64,000 bases of DNA, taken from positions 2,356,001 to 2,420,000 of the forward strand of contig NZ_CP011803.1 of the NCBI RefSeq assembly GCF_001038625.1, read 5' to 3'. Shown in pieces: positions 42,988 to 52,207 of the stretch. A program made the position numbers and the translations under genes. Under the pieces are notes generated by a model that was not told the origin of the DNA, searched no databases, and saw nothing but the letters and a program-made list of their open reading frames with translations. Position 1 is the stretch's first letter. The number at the start of each line of letters is the position of its first letter. The stretch is from Clostridium carboxidivorans P7. GTDB lineage: Bacteria; Bacillota; Clostridia; Clostridiales; Clostridiaceae.

Positions 42988-43728
42988 TTAATTTATAGCT
43001 TTTAAAACTAAATCTTTTAAAATATAGTTATGTGTATCCATTGATTCTTTTATTACAGTTTCATTAATAAACTGTTTTTCATGCATATAATCATAGGCAT
43101 CATATATACAAAGTAATGATGCATTTACATTACATAAAGCTTCAGTTAGGTTCTTTTCAAACTCCAAAAAATCTCTTTCTGAATTATTTCTAATGGCACA
43201 TGATGGTTGTCCAATCCATCTTATTCCACTATATTCTTCAAGCTCACCACTTAAACCAATTTTTTGAATTTCTCTTTTTAACCCATCCAAACCACACTCT
43301 CTGTTTCCTTTAATCAATTCTTTTACATTTTTGAATTTAACATGTTCAATTAAAACATTATTACCTTTCAAAAACTCTAATAAGTCCTTATAAATACTTT
43401 CTTCCATGAAAAGATAAATAAGTTCATTATTTTTAAGACCTTCAAGTATATAAAAATACATATTCATAAATAGATGTTGATTTCCATAATAATAAAAAGT
43501 TGAGTGTGTTCCAAATATATTATTCAAACTTCTTTGATAATTAGATATTTCCTTTAATCTCATTTCACAAATAACACATTTATATATTAAATTATCAAGG
43601 AATTGGCTTAACTTAACAACTTCATTATCTAATAAACTGTATTTTTTTTGATTCATTACAGTTTCTAATTTTTCTCTATATTCTTCTACTTCATGACCTA
43701 AATTACAATTATCACATATAAACCTCAT
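42988..43728 (-). CDS. Spo0E-like and MEDS-domain protein
   Basis: The 246-residue protein seems to join two modules. Residues 16-50 fit the Spo0E phosphatase hairpin, with NEVVKLSQFLDNLIY carrying the S-Q-x-L-D core (41-45). Residues about 70-240 resemble the MEDS sensory domain: GTHSTFYYYGNQHLFMNMYF, IYLFMEESIYKDLLEFL, LLCIYDAYDYMHEKQFI. Two CxxC pairs (Cys5/8 and Cys51/54) frame the Spo0E segment and could bind zinc. Spo0E proteins dephosphorylate Spo0A~P. A ligand-controlled brake on sporulation is inferred. The domain calls are by eye. Confidence 0.65.
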   Translation of the reverse strand: MRFICDNCNLGHEVEEYREKLETVMNQKKYSLLDNEVVKLSQFLDNLIYKCVICEMRLKEISNYQRSLNNIFGTHSTFYYYGNQHLFMNMYFYILEGLKNNELIYLFMEESIYKDLLEFLKGNNVLIEHVKFKNVKELIKGNRECGLDGLKREIQKIGLSGELEEYSGIRWIGQPSCAIRNNSERDFLEFEKNLTEALCNVNASLLCIYDAYDYMHEKQFINETVIKESMDTHNYILKDLVLKAIN

Positions 43729-43793
43729 AATCTTCCCCCATTATGTTAAATATTAGTTTATTTATAACTATATATATATTAACATATTTCAGC

Positions 43794-45170
43794 TCATATT
43801 TTAGGATAAGAATCAAAATTGTCATTGTCATCAGTTAAATGTTTCTGTATAGTATCTATTACTATGGGAATACCTTTTTTAATTTTCTCCTCGTTTGTTT
43901 TACTTATGCTAATTCTAAAATAATTATCAGTTCTATATTCTCTTAAAAAACAAGTTCTTGTATCCAACAATTGTATATTTTTATTGGATAATGTACTTAT
44001 TATTTTGTCATATTGCAGCTTACTATCCACATAAATACAAGCAAAATATCCTGATTTAGGCACATTGTATTTTATTTTAGATTGTTTAAGTGATGAAAGA
44101 GTATTTTTTAAACAGCTCATTCTATCTGAATACAACTTGCTTATTTTCTTTCTGTGTTTGTCAAGCATACCGCTCTTTAAATAAACTTCCAAAGCACCTT
44201 GAGACAATATTGGACTATTCATATCTAACCATTTTTTATATTCTAGAAAAGTATTTATGAGTAATTTAGGCAATATAGTTGCTGCAATTCTTAAACCAGG
44301 CATAAGAACTTTAGAATAACTTTTTAAATAAATTACCTTTGAAGAAGTGTCATAAGCAAATATTGGATCAGATTTCTTGTCTGTTTCTAAATCGGCCATA
44401 ATATCATCTTCAAGAATATATACATTATATTTTTTAGCCATTTTTGCAATTGCCTCTTTTTCCTGTCTAGTATATGAATTTCCCGTTGGATTGTGAAATC
44501 TAGGAATGGTATAAAAAAATTTAATGTTACCATATTTAAACAGCTTTTCTAGTTCTTCAAGATTTATACCATTAAAACCTCTTTCAATTCCCACGCTGGG
44601 AATATTATTCAATTCCAGAGCTCTAATCATTCCATAGTAAGTTGGCTGTTCCACTAAAACCTTAGAGTTTCCATTGGGAAATGGCATATTTGTTAAAATG
44701 TTTAGTGCTTGTTGAGAACCTGTGGTTATAACAATATTTTCAGGCTTGGTAAACACTTGATATTCCTCTAGATGACTAGTCAAAATCTGTATCAATGAAT
44801 TCAATCCCCTTGGATTAGAATATGTAAACAAATTTTCTTTATAAAGTTCTATGGCATTATTCAAGCAATGTTGAAATTTTTTATAAGGCAAAGACTCAAT
44901 ATCTGGCGATCCTGACGAGAAATCAATTAAAGGGTTATCCTGTGAATTGCTATTGGAAAGATCACTTTCTAATACATAATACCCACTTTTCGATAAAGAA
45001 TAAACTATATGTTCCTTTTCAAGTTCAGTGTAAGCTTTCAAAACTGTACCAATACTGCACTGAAATAATTCAGATACCCTTCTCAGTGAAGGCAATTTTT
45101 TCTTTGCTTCTAAATTTCCGTTTGAAATTTCACTTTTAATATATTTAACAATTAGCTGATACTTTAGCAA
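43794..45170 (-). CDS. MocR-type regulator (GntR HTH fused to PLP aminotransferase fold)
   Basis: The start is TTG 45170, behind GGAGG. The 458-residue protein begins with a GntR winged helix (LPSLRRVSELFQCSIGTVLK), then an aspartate-aminotransferase-like domain with FHNPTGNSYTRQEKEAIAKM, the Asp in ILEDDIMADLE and the PLP Lys in VIYLKSYSKVLMPGLRI. MocR proteins use PLP to sense amino compounds. It is divergent from the nitrilase gene with about 120 bp between, making that gene the probable target. Confidence 0.9.
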   Translation of the reverse strand: MLKYQLIVKYIKSEISNGNLEAKKKLPSLRRVSELFQCSIGTVLKAYTELEKEHIVYSLSKSGYYVLESDLSNSNSQDNPLIDFSSGSPDIESLPYKKFQHCLNNAIELYKENLFTYSNPRGLNSLIQILTSHLEEYQVFTKPENIVITTGSQQALNILTNMPFPNGNSKVLVEQPTYYGMIRALELNNIPSVGIERGFNGINLEELEKLFKYGNIKFFYTIPRFHNPTGNSYTRQEKEAIAKMAKKYNVYILEDDIMADLETDKKSDPIFAYDTSSKVIYLKSYSKVLMPGLRIAATILPKLLINTFLEYKKWLDMNSPILSQGALEVYLKSGMLDKHRKKISKLYSDRMSCLKNTLSSLKQSKIKYNVPKSGYFACIYVDSKLQYDKIISTLSNKNIQLLDTRTCFLREYRTDNYFRISISKTNEEKIKKGIPIVIDTIQKHLTDDNDNFDSYPKI

Positions 45171-45289
45171 TTTAAACAGCCTCCTTGATTTTGTACTATA
45201 ACAGATTGAAGTTTTATCAATTGATACTGCAATTATACTATAATATAATCAAAATATAAATCGTATAAAAATACAGAGGAGGCATTGTT

Positions 45290-46213
45290 ATGAAACAATT
45301 AGAAAAGAATTGTAAAGTTGCTCTTGTACAAGCATCACCTGTTATGTTTAATAAAGATGCAACTATTGATAAAGTTGTTCAGGAAATTCTTGAAGCTGGA
45401 AAACAAGGTGCCAATTTAATTGTCTTTCCTGAATCTTTTATTCCTTGTTATCCATATGGAATGACCTTTGGATTTACTGTAGGCAGCCGTACTGAAGAAG
45501 GCAGAAAGGATTGGAAAGTTTATTATGATAATTCTGTCATTGTACCAAGTGCTGATACAGACTGCATTGCCAAAGCAGCTGGTGAGGCAAATGTTTATGT
45601 AAGTATTGGTATCACAGAAAGAGATATCAATACTTGCACTCTTTACTGCACTAATCTGATTTTCTCACCAGAAGGAAAACTTGTTAGCAAACATCGCAAA
45701 TTAAAGCCAACTGGTGCAGAACGCTTCATTTGGGGAGATGGTTACGAAGGTGCCTTTCCTGTCATTGATACTCCATGGGGAAACATGGGCAGCTTGATTT
45801 GTTGGGAAAATTATATGCCTTTGGCACGTGCAGCTCTTTATATGAAGGGAGTCTCACTTTATCTTGCTCCTAATACAAATAACAATGAAGAATGGCAAAC
45901 TACAATACGCCATATAGCAATAGAAGGACATTGTTATGTAATCAATGTAAATCAATATGTAACAAAAGATATGTATCCTGATATCTTCCATTGTCCAGAT
46001 GAAATAGCAAAATTACCAGAGGGTGTTCTTACTGGGGGCAGCTGCATTGTGGACCCATTTGGACACTACGTTAAAGCCCCTGTATGGGATAAAGAAGAAA
46101 TTATTTATGTAGACATCGATATGGATCAAGTTCCTCTTAGCCGTATGGAATTTGATGGCACAGGCCATTATTCACGCCCAGATATTCTAGAACTTATTAT
46201 TCATGAAAACTAA
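45290..46213 (+). CDS. Nitrilase (carbon-nitrogen hydrolase superfamily)
   Basis: The 307-residue protein shows the catalytic triad: Glu in LIVFPESFIPCYPYG, Lys in SKHRKLKPTGAERFIWGDG, and Cys in GSLICWENYMPLAR. The CWEN context and length fit true nitrilases, which turn a nitrile into a carboxylate and ammonia, rather than amidases. AGGAGG precedes the ATG, and the gene ends in a strong terminator. The divergent MocR regulator may sense a related amino compound. Substrate unknown, perhaps arylacetonitriles or cyanide-derived compounds. Confidence 0.9.
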   Translation: MKQLEKNCKVALVQASPVMFNKDATIDKVVQEILEAGKQGANLIVFPESFIPCYPYGMTFGFTVGSRTEEGRKDWKVYYDNSVIVPSADTDCIAKAAGEANVYVSIGITERDINTCTLYCTNLIFSPEGKLVSKHRKLKPTGAERFIWGDGYEGAFPVIDTPWGNMGSLICWENYMPLARAALYMKGVSLYLAPNTNNNEEWQTTIRHIAIEGHCYVINVNQYVTKDMYPDIFHCPDEIAKLPEGVLTGGSCIVDPFGHYVKAPVWDKEEIIYVDIDMDQVPLSRMEFDGTGHYSRPDILELIIHEN

Positions 46214-46265
46214 AATAGTAGAAACAGGATGCATTAAGCCTCATTTAATGCATCCTCACTATTTT
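46212..46265. terminator. Bidirectional terminator between nitrilase and SpoIIE-phosphatase genes
   Basis: An outer stem AAAATAGT/ACTATTTT and an inner stem GGATGCATTAA/TTAATGCATCC close a 7-nt loop. It serves convergent genes. Confidence 0.92.
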
Positions 46266-46267
46266 AT

Positions 46268-47440
46268 TTACACATAATTTATATGCACTTTTTTTCCTAA
46301 AGCTTTCATCTGATTATACAATTCCCCTACTAATTTCAGCTTTATGCTTAAATCTGCAGGGAAATCAGGATTTTGGTGTGCTGGATTTACAGCCATTCCT
46401 ATCCATAAATTTAAATGAGTACAATCTTCCATAAGAATTTTAACTAAGGAAGATACTCCATCCTTTCCATCACAATCTATATATCCCCTATCTTCAGAAG
46501 AAGGGTCCAAATATTTCTTTATTTTTTCTATAGCCATACTTAAGGTCAAAACACCTTCTGTTATTAAATCTATTCCCTCCATGGTAGCTGTAGGGGGAAC
46601 ATCCTTGTTAAAAAAATCCAAATTAACTTTAAGCTTTCCACCAAGTTCCCTTTCTGCAATGTTAGCAGCAGTTCCTCCACATATGACCTTTTTACCTGGA
46701 CTATCCATAAAATTTTTTATGACAACACTATCCATTTCCTTATCTTTAGGAGGTCCTGTAAACACATTCACAAAAGATGGCTTTCTCACCTTAATGGAAA
46801 CAACAGTAGTATCATCCCCTGGTTTGCGGCAGTATAAATCCCAGCATGCTTCCAGTAAATCTTTAGCTACAACTTGTACATTTAAATTGCTGCCAGTTCT
46901 CTTTTTCAAATAAGTTTCTACATCCTTCCACTGCCAGCCCAAGTTTAGTATTTCCCCAAGTCCTGCATGTATTACTCCATCACTTACTACAGTAAGCACA
47001 TCATCTTCCTGTAAAATTAAATTACTTTCTTTTATAACTTTACCATTTATAATAGATTTCTTTTTACTTATTTCCATGCTTTCGCCATTTCTCATAGCAA
47101 AAAAAGGTGGATTATCATATTCTGCAATATATGCTTGTCCATTATTATAAATCTTGATTATTGTAAAAGTAGAATATGCAATATTTCTAACCTTACATAC
47201 TGGAAGGGTATTAGCTATGGTATCTACTGTTTCATATATATTGGCACCTTCTTTAAGCATAGTACCTGCAATTTTAGAGGTTAAAGTGGCCAAAATATTA
47301 GCCTTAACACCGCTTCCAAGACCATCTGCCAGCACTATTATTGTACAATCCTCTAACCTTACCACATTCACCATATCCCCTGGCAGTTCTTCTCCATGTT
47401 TTATTAAAGTGCCGTGAGCTACTTCTATAAAAAAATCCAT
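46268..47440 (-). CDS. SpoIIE-family serine phosphatase, hydrogenase-linked
   Basis: The 390-residue protein has a PP2C/SpoIIE phosphatase domain: VRLEDCTIIVLADGLGSGVK with the metal Asp-Gly, DDVLTVVSDGVIHAGLGEIL, and GDDTTVVSIKV near residue 215. A C-terminal region of about 150 residues (KKVICGGTAANIAERELGGK) is typical of phosphatases next to sensory hydrogenases. Its ATG overlaps the hydrogenase stop (TAATG), so expression is coupled. It probably passes a redox or H2 signal to an unknown phosphoprotein. Confidence 0.85.
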   Translation of the reverse strand: MDFFIEVAHGTLIKHGEELPGDMVNVVRLEDCTIIVLADGLGSGVKANILATLTSKIAGTMLKEGANIYETVDTIANTLPVCKVRNIAYSTFTIIKIYNNGQAYIAEYDNPPFFAMRNGESMEISKKKSIINGKVIKESNLILQEDDVLTVVSDGVIHAGLGEILNLGWQWKDVETYLKKRTGSNLNVQVVAKDLLEACWDLYCRKPGDDTTVVSIKVRKPSFVNVFTGPPKDKEMDSVVIKNFMDSPGKKVICGGTAANIAERELGGKLKVNLDFFNKDVPPTATMEGIDLITEGVLTLSMAIEKIKKYLDPSSEDRGYIDCDGKDGVSSLVKILMEDCTHLNLWIGMAVNPAHQNPDFPADLSIKLKLVGELYNQMKALGKKVHINYV

Positions 47441-49161
47441 TAACTATCACACCCTTTTTCTTCTTCTACTACTTTTTTCAACTTAGTCAATGCAATTTTA
47501 GTTTCCGCTGTAGTCTCACCTAGTAAACTTGCTATTTCCTGTGCTACACGCATCTGTTTTTCTATTACTTCCTGTGCTGTATTTATAGTATTTTCTTTAA
47601 GCTCCACAAGCTTTCTCTTATTTTTTTCTTCTTCTGTAATATTCACCAAAGCTATCATCACTATATCCTGCTTTTCAATATATCTCACCGTTTCTATGAA
47701 ATCCAGATTATAATTTGGAAAGGATACTTTTTTTCCTAATATGTCTTTTCCCGTTTCCTTTACACATCTAAAATCCTCATCGTCCATAATCAAGGATATT
47801 GGCTTATTTACTACATTTTCAGCCTTAACTGTAAATGCATTTTCTGCAGCAGGATTAATATCTTTAATTCTCATTTCTCCATCTAGAAGTATAATACAGT
47901 TTACGATATTTTCAAATATAACATTTCTTATACTTTCAGCTCTATTTCTCATATAGTGAAGACACATATTGGATTCTGCCATGCCTTCAAATATAGCTTG
48001 AGCCTTTTCCCTACAGGTATTGTAGCCACATACTCCACAATTCAATTCATCTTGAACACTGTATTTTCCCATTTCCATCATTATCTTTTCTATTTCTTTT
48101 TCTGAAGCTGCAATTTTTTCAATACTCTTATCTATAAAGGATCTGGAAAAGTCTATATCTTCATCTATGTCCAATTTTTGCTCACCCATAGAGGTATTTC
48201 TATTTATATAATTTTTAACCTTTTGAACTCTCTTGTAATAACCTTTTTCATTATTGACCATACCCGGTCCACCAATGCAGCTGCCCTTACAAGCACTAGC
48301 TTCAATAAAAGCATTAGTAACTTCTCCCTTTTCAATGCTCTTAAATAGCTCCATACATTCTTCTGTACCACTTATAGATATTACCTCTAGTTTTTTCTCC
48401 TGAATAACATCACTTACACAGCTCACTATACCTTTAAATAGCGGATATTTTCTTCCATCCTTAAAAGAATTTCTATCAAATTCACCTGGTTCTAAACCCT
48501 GTATATCCATATTTAAACCTTCTACCCAGTCTGTAAGTTCTTCAAAGGTTATTACTGCATCTAAAACATCCTTATTTATAAAGCTTTCAGACTCTATTTT
48601 TTTCCCCATACAAGGTCCAATAAATACTATGAAGCTGTCTTCTCCATAAATCTTTCTTAATACCTTTCCATGTGCAATCATAGGTGATACTGTTGGAATC
48701 ATGTACTTAATCAATTGTGGAAAGTACTTTTCAATTATATAGTTAGCTGAAGGACATGCTGTTGATATATAGTTGTCCAACTTTTCTTCTTTCATATACT
48801 GCCTGTACAACTCTGAAACTACATCTGCTCCTGAAGCAGTTTCTTCTATATGAGAAAAGCCTAATTTTCTCAGTACACTTACAAACCTGCCTGGGTCTAC
48901 ATCAAAAACCCCTGCAAAGGAAGGTGCAATAGTTGCTATTACCTTTTTTCCTGAATTTATAGCCTCTTTAAGTCTTTCCAGATCACTTACTATATGTCTT
49001 GCCTTTTGAGGACATATTGCCATACAGTGACTGCATGCAATACATCTATCTTCTACAATTTCTGCTTGTTGATTTTTGAATTTTATAGCTTTCACAGGAC
49101 ATGATCGTAAACATTTGTAGCAATTTTTACAATTAGCGCTGGAAAAATTCATATATTTCAT
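47440..49161 (-). CDS. Sensory [FeFe]-hydrogenase-like protein (HydS/group C) with PAS domain
   Basis: The 573-residue protein has two 4Fe-4S motifs (Cys11/14/17/21 and Cys40/43/46/50), then an H-cluster domain with Cys136 in STACPSANYI, Cys184 in GPCMGKKIE and Cys291/Cys295 in ACKGSCIGGPG. Next comes a further Fe-S motif CGVCGYNTCREKAQ...C (375-400), and a PAS domain (about 410-505) with a C-terminal coiled coil. Motif 1 lacks the second Cys and Trp of catalytic enzymes (TSCCPxW), as in group C hydrogenases, which are thought to sense H2 or redox state. It overlaps both neighbours. Confidence 0.88.
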   Translation of the reverse strand: MKYMNFSSANCKNCYKCLRSCPVKAIKFKNQQAEIVEDRCIACSHCMAICPQKARHIVSDLERLKEAINSGKKVIATIAPSFAGVFDVDPGRFVSVLRKLGFSHIEETASGADVVSELYRQYMKEEKLDNYISTACPSANYIIEKYFPQLIKYMIPTVSPMIAHGKVLRKIYGEDSFIVFIGPCMGKKIESESFINKDVLDAVITFEELTDWVEGLNMDIQGLEPGEFDRNSFKDGRKYPLFKGIVSCVSDVIQEKKLEVISISGTEECMELFKSIEKGEVTNAFIEASACKGSCIGGPGMVNNEKGYYKRVQKVKNYINRNTSMGEQKLDIDEDIDFSRSFIDKSIEKIAASEKEIEKIMMEMGKYSVQDELNCGVCGYNTCREKAQAIFEGMAESNMCLHYMRNRAESIRNVIFENIVNCIILLDGEMRIKDINPAAENAFTVKAENVVNKPISLIMDDEDFRCVKETGKDILGKKVSFPNYNLDFIETVRYIEKQDIVMIALVNITEEEKNKRKLVELKENTINTAQEVIEKQMRVAQEIASLLGETTAETKIALTKLKKVVEEEKGCDS

Positions 49162-49427
49162 TGTTTTGTCCTCCTAATAACTTCTTCATCAAAAAACTGC
49201 TCCACATTTTTTTCATTAACTGAATATATTTTTTCTTCCTCATCAATTTTTACTGAAACCCCTTCCGTACAATGACCAAGGCAAAAGGCTCCCTTTAATT
49301 CAACTGAAGCTTCTAATTTATATTGTGAAATTAATTTTTGCAAACTATTTATAACCTTATAAGATCCTTTTAAATGACAAGCACTTCCTACACAAACACT
49401 AATAGTTACCACAATATCACTCTCCAA
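49158..49427 (-). CDS. Thioredoxin-like [2Fe-2S] protein (NuoE-type)
   Basis: The 89-residue protein has the four Cys of NuoE/HydC-type [2Fe-2S] domains, CVGSAC and later CLGHC, in SVCVGSACHLKGSYKV and KGAFCLGHCTEGV. It is first in the sensory hydrogenase operon, and its TGA overlaps the next ATG (ATGA). It probably passes electrons to or from the HydS-like protein. Confidence 0.9.
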   Translation of the reverse strand: MESDIVVTISVCVGSACHLKGSYKVINSLQKLISQYKLEASVELKGAFCLGHCTEGVSVKIDEEEKIYSVNEKNVEQFFDEEVIRRTKQ

Positions 49428-49727
49428 AAATTTTAAAATTTAATGTCGAAAATATTATACACTATAATTTTCGTCAATTATCAACTACATATGCAGGTGT
49501 ATTTTTCGTTAAATTTTAATCATATTATAATACAATTTTACAACAAAAAATAAAAAAATCCTATGTTAATTTATATATAAAACCCTATTAGCTGTTAAAA
49601 TTTTAATTTAAAAAACTAACATTATTGCAGCATATCCATAAAATTAATAAATTTTAATTTTTTTTAATTGCTGTTTAATTAATTTAGTATATAATTGTTA
49701 CAATTCAACTTAGGAAGGATGAAAAAT
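49428..49727. other. Divergent intergenic region, hydrogenase operon/GH28 gene
   Basis: Exceptionally AT-rich, without recognisable RNA structure or hexamers. It must contain promoters for both sides. Confidence 0.5.
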
Positions 49728-51326
49728 ATGAAATCAAACAGATTATCAGCTTTAGCATTATCAACCATACTGAGCCTTTCAATAGTTTCAGGCTGTAATT
49801 TCAAAAATTCAAACAATGTTAAAGCAGCAGACGAAAATACACAATTAGAAGCTTATACTACCAATTTACCTTTTAATATGCCCAAGCTTAGTTTACCTAC
49901 TTTTCAAAATAAAGACTTTAATATTACAGATTATGGTGCAGAATCAGGCAGCATAACCAAGAACACCGATGCTTTCAAAAAAGCAATTACAGAATGTAAT
50001 AAAGTTGGCGGAGGAAGAGTAGTTGTACCTGCTGGTACCTGGCTTACAGGTCCTATTGAATTAAAAAGCAATGTTAATTTATATCTTGATTCCGGTGCTT
50101 TAGTAATTTTCAGCAGCAATCCTGAGGACTATAAGAAAACAGATGAAAAAAACTCCTCCTCTAATTCATATAAAAATTTAATTTCAGGCTCCAACTTAAG
50201 TAATATAGCAATAACAGGAGATGGAGTTTTAAATGGAAATGGAGCCTTCTGGAGACCTGTAAAAAAAGAAAAGGTTACTGATAGTATTTGGAAATCTTTT
50301 GTTTCAGCTGGTGGTGTCCTAGATAGTGCTGGAACAACAGTATGGCCAAATAAACAAGTAGTTAATGTAAAACGTCCAAACCTATTAAATTTGTCCAACT
50401 GTAAATCTGTACTATTAGATGGGCCTAGTTTTGAAAATTCACCCCAATTTAACATTGATATAAATTCTTCTGAAAATTTGATAGTTCGTAATACCAAAAT
50501 TTTCAATGAATATTGGGCACAAAATACAGATGGAATAGATATTAGTGCTTGTAAAAACGTGCTTATATATAATGATACAGTAAATACAGGTGATGATGGT
50601 ATTTGTATGAAATCTGGAAGCTCAAGTAAATCTAATAATGATGAACCAACTTTAGAAAATGTAGTAATTGAAAATTGTATAGTCAACCATGCACACGGTG
50701 GTTTTGTGGTTGGAAGCAATACAGATGGTGGTATGAAAAATATATATGTACACAATTGTAATTATATCGGAACTGACTCTGGTTTAAGATTTAAGAGTGA
50801 TATTGGAAATGGCGGAAAGGTTGAAGATATATATATTGACGGAATTAACATGAAAAATATAGTCAATGATGCCATTGTTTTTGACACAAATTATGAAGCT
50901 AAAAACACTAATAATACAAGCAATAAAGTACCTAATTTTCAAAATATCCATATAAGCAATGTTTTTTGTGATGGAGCACAAGAAGCTGCTAATATTAAAG
51001 GACTGGATGCAGTACCTGTTAAAAACTTAGATTTAAAAAATATAACTATTAAATCTACAAATGGTTTTTCAGCAGAAAATACCTCTAATGTAAACTTGGA
51101 CAATGTTAAAATTACTCCATCTCAAGGTTCAATTTTTACATTAAAAAACAGCAGCGGATACAATTTTAACAATGTATTATGCCCAACTGGCACAAGCACA
51201 TTTATTTCTTTGGAGGGTTCTCAAACAAATAATATCAAGCTTACAAATACAAATATATCTAATGCTAAACAACCCTTTGCTTTAGATAAAAATGTAAATA
51301 GTTCTGCAATTACAATTAATAAGTAA
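49728..51326 (+). CDS. GH28 polygalacturonase-like lipoprotein
   Basis: The start is ATG 49728, nine bases after AGGAAGG. The 532-residue product has a lipoprotein signal (ILSLSIVSGC). The mature part is a right-handed beta-helix with GH28 motifs: NTDGIDISACKN, NTGDDGICMKSG (the catalytic Asp pair), HAHGGFVVGS and LRFKSDIG. GH28 enzymes hydrolyse galacturonan or rhamnogalacturonan. The third motif reads HGGF instead of GHG(I/L), and RIK is RFK, so activity may be shifted to another pectin bond. Surface anchoring suggests work on plant cell wall fragments. No other pectin genes are adjacent. Confidence 0.9.
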   Translation: MKSNRLSALALSTILSLSIVSGCNFKNSNNVKAADENTQLEAYTTNLPFNMPKLSLPTFQNKDFNITDYGAESGSITKNTDAFKKAITECNKVGGGRVVVPAGTWLTGPIELKSNVNLYLDSGALVIFSSNPEDYKKTDEKNSSSNSYKNLISGSNLSNIAITGDGVLNGNGAFWRPVKKEKVTDSIWKSFVSAGGVLDSAGTTVWPNKQVVNVKRPNLLNLSNCKSVLLDGPSFENSPQFNIDINSSENLIVRNTKIFNEYWAQNTDGIDISACKNVLIYNDTVNTGDDGICMKSGSSSKSNNDEPTLENVVIENCIVNHAHGGFVVGSNTDGGMKNIYVHNCNYIGTDSGLRFKSDIGNGGKVEDIYIDGINMKNIVNDAIVFDTNYEAKNTNNTSNKVPNFQNIHISNVFCDGAQEAANIKGLDAVPVKNLDLKNITIKSTNGFSAENTSNVNLDNVKITPSQGSIFTLKNSSGYNFNNVLCPTGTSTFISLEGSQTNNIKLTNTNISNAKQPFALDKNVNSSAITINK

Positions 51327-51443
51327 ATTTGAATTACTATTTGTATAAAAGGTTAATTTTTTATAAGCATTAAGCAGTTTAATCACACTTTACTATCATA
51401 AAACATATAATAATTTTATAAGTCTATGAAAGGAATGAATTAT

Positions 51444-52118
51444 ATGTATAATCCTTACAAAACATATCCATCTTCTTATTTTCTTAACCAACAAAGATAT
51501 ATGCTTAATGCTTATAGAATGTATCCATGCCCTTGTATGATGAATATGCCTATGTATGCTCAAGGCTTTTCAAATCAAGATGCTGACAGCAGATATGTTC
51601 CTTTTACTAATAATATGAATAGCAATTTAAAACCTAATTACCCAAATTCGCCTATAAACAGTAATTTAAAACCCAATTCTTTGAAACCTTCAAAGGATGA
51701 ATCTCCAGCTCAGTCAAAGGATTATGGCCCAGAACCATTTGCAATTAATATTGAGGAAGCTACTAAGGAAAATAACTATTTTCGTTCTACTCTATGGACA
51801 GGAAAACATTATCAACTAACTTTAATGAGTATAGATCCAGGAGATGACATAGGATTGGAAATTCATCCTGATGTTGATCAATTCTTACGTATTGAAGAAG
51901 GTCAAGGAATTGTAAAAATGGGTAACAGTAAAAAACACTTGGATTTTCAGATGAAAGTTCATGATGGTTTTGCAATATTTGTGCCTGCTGGTACATGGCA
52001 TAATTTAATCAATACAGGAAAGGGACCTATTAAATTATATTCTATTTATGCACCACCTCAACATCCACATGGTACACTTCATAAAACTAAAGCAGATGCT
52101 CAAGCTGCTGGAGATTAA
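51444..52118 (+). CDS. Cupin-domain protein with Tyr/Met/Pro-rich N-terminus
   Basis: The start is ATG 51444, eight bases after AAGGAA. In the 224-residue product, residues 1-80 are rich in Tyr, Met, Pro and Asn (YNPYKTYPSSYFLNQQRYML, YPCPCMMNMPMYAQ), like spore-coat proteins of clostridia. Residues 95-215 form a cupin barrel: LEIHPDVDQFLRIEEGQGIV and FVPAGTWHNLINTGKGPIKL hold the two His-containing metal motifs. A coat-associated, mannose-isomerase-like or storage role is possible; the coat link is inferred from composition only. It is followed by a strong repeat terminator. Confidence 0.8.
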   Translation: MYNPYKTYPSSYFLNQQRYMLNAYRMYPCPCMMNMPMYAQGFSNQDADSRYVPFTNNMNSNLKPNYPNSPINSNLKPNSLKPSKDESPAQSKDYGPEPFAINIEEATKENNYFRSTLWTGKHYQLTLMSIDPGDDIGLEIHPDVDQFLRIEEGQGIVKMGNSKKHLDFQMKVHDGFAIFVPAGTWHNLINTGKGPIKLYSIYAPPQHPHGTLHKTKADAQAAGD

Positions 52119-52129
52119 GCTATTAAAAT

Positions 52130-52201
52130 AATGGAGCTGCCGCACTAAGAGTAAATCACACAACATATTGTATGTAAATTTCTTAATGCCACAGCTCCAT
52201 T
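52130..52201. repeat. 72-nt stem-loop repeat, copy B (also terminator)
   Basis: AATGGAGCTG pairs with CAGCTCCATT. The loop (TAAGAGTAAAT ... ATATTGTATGTAAATTTC) matches that of 42880-42951 in the opposite orientation. It separates the convergent cupin and permease genes. Confidence 0.85.
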
Positions 52202-52207
52202 TTTATA

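Noticed and set aside
49931-50755. Long open frames on the minus strand across the GH28 gene
   Set aside because: They are antisense shadows of a strongly supported plus-strand gene and show no start site or domain pattern.
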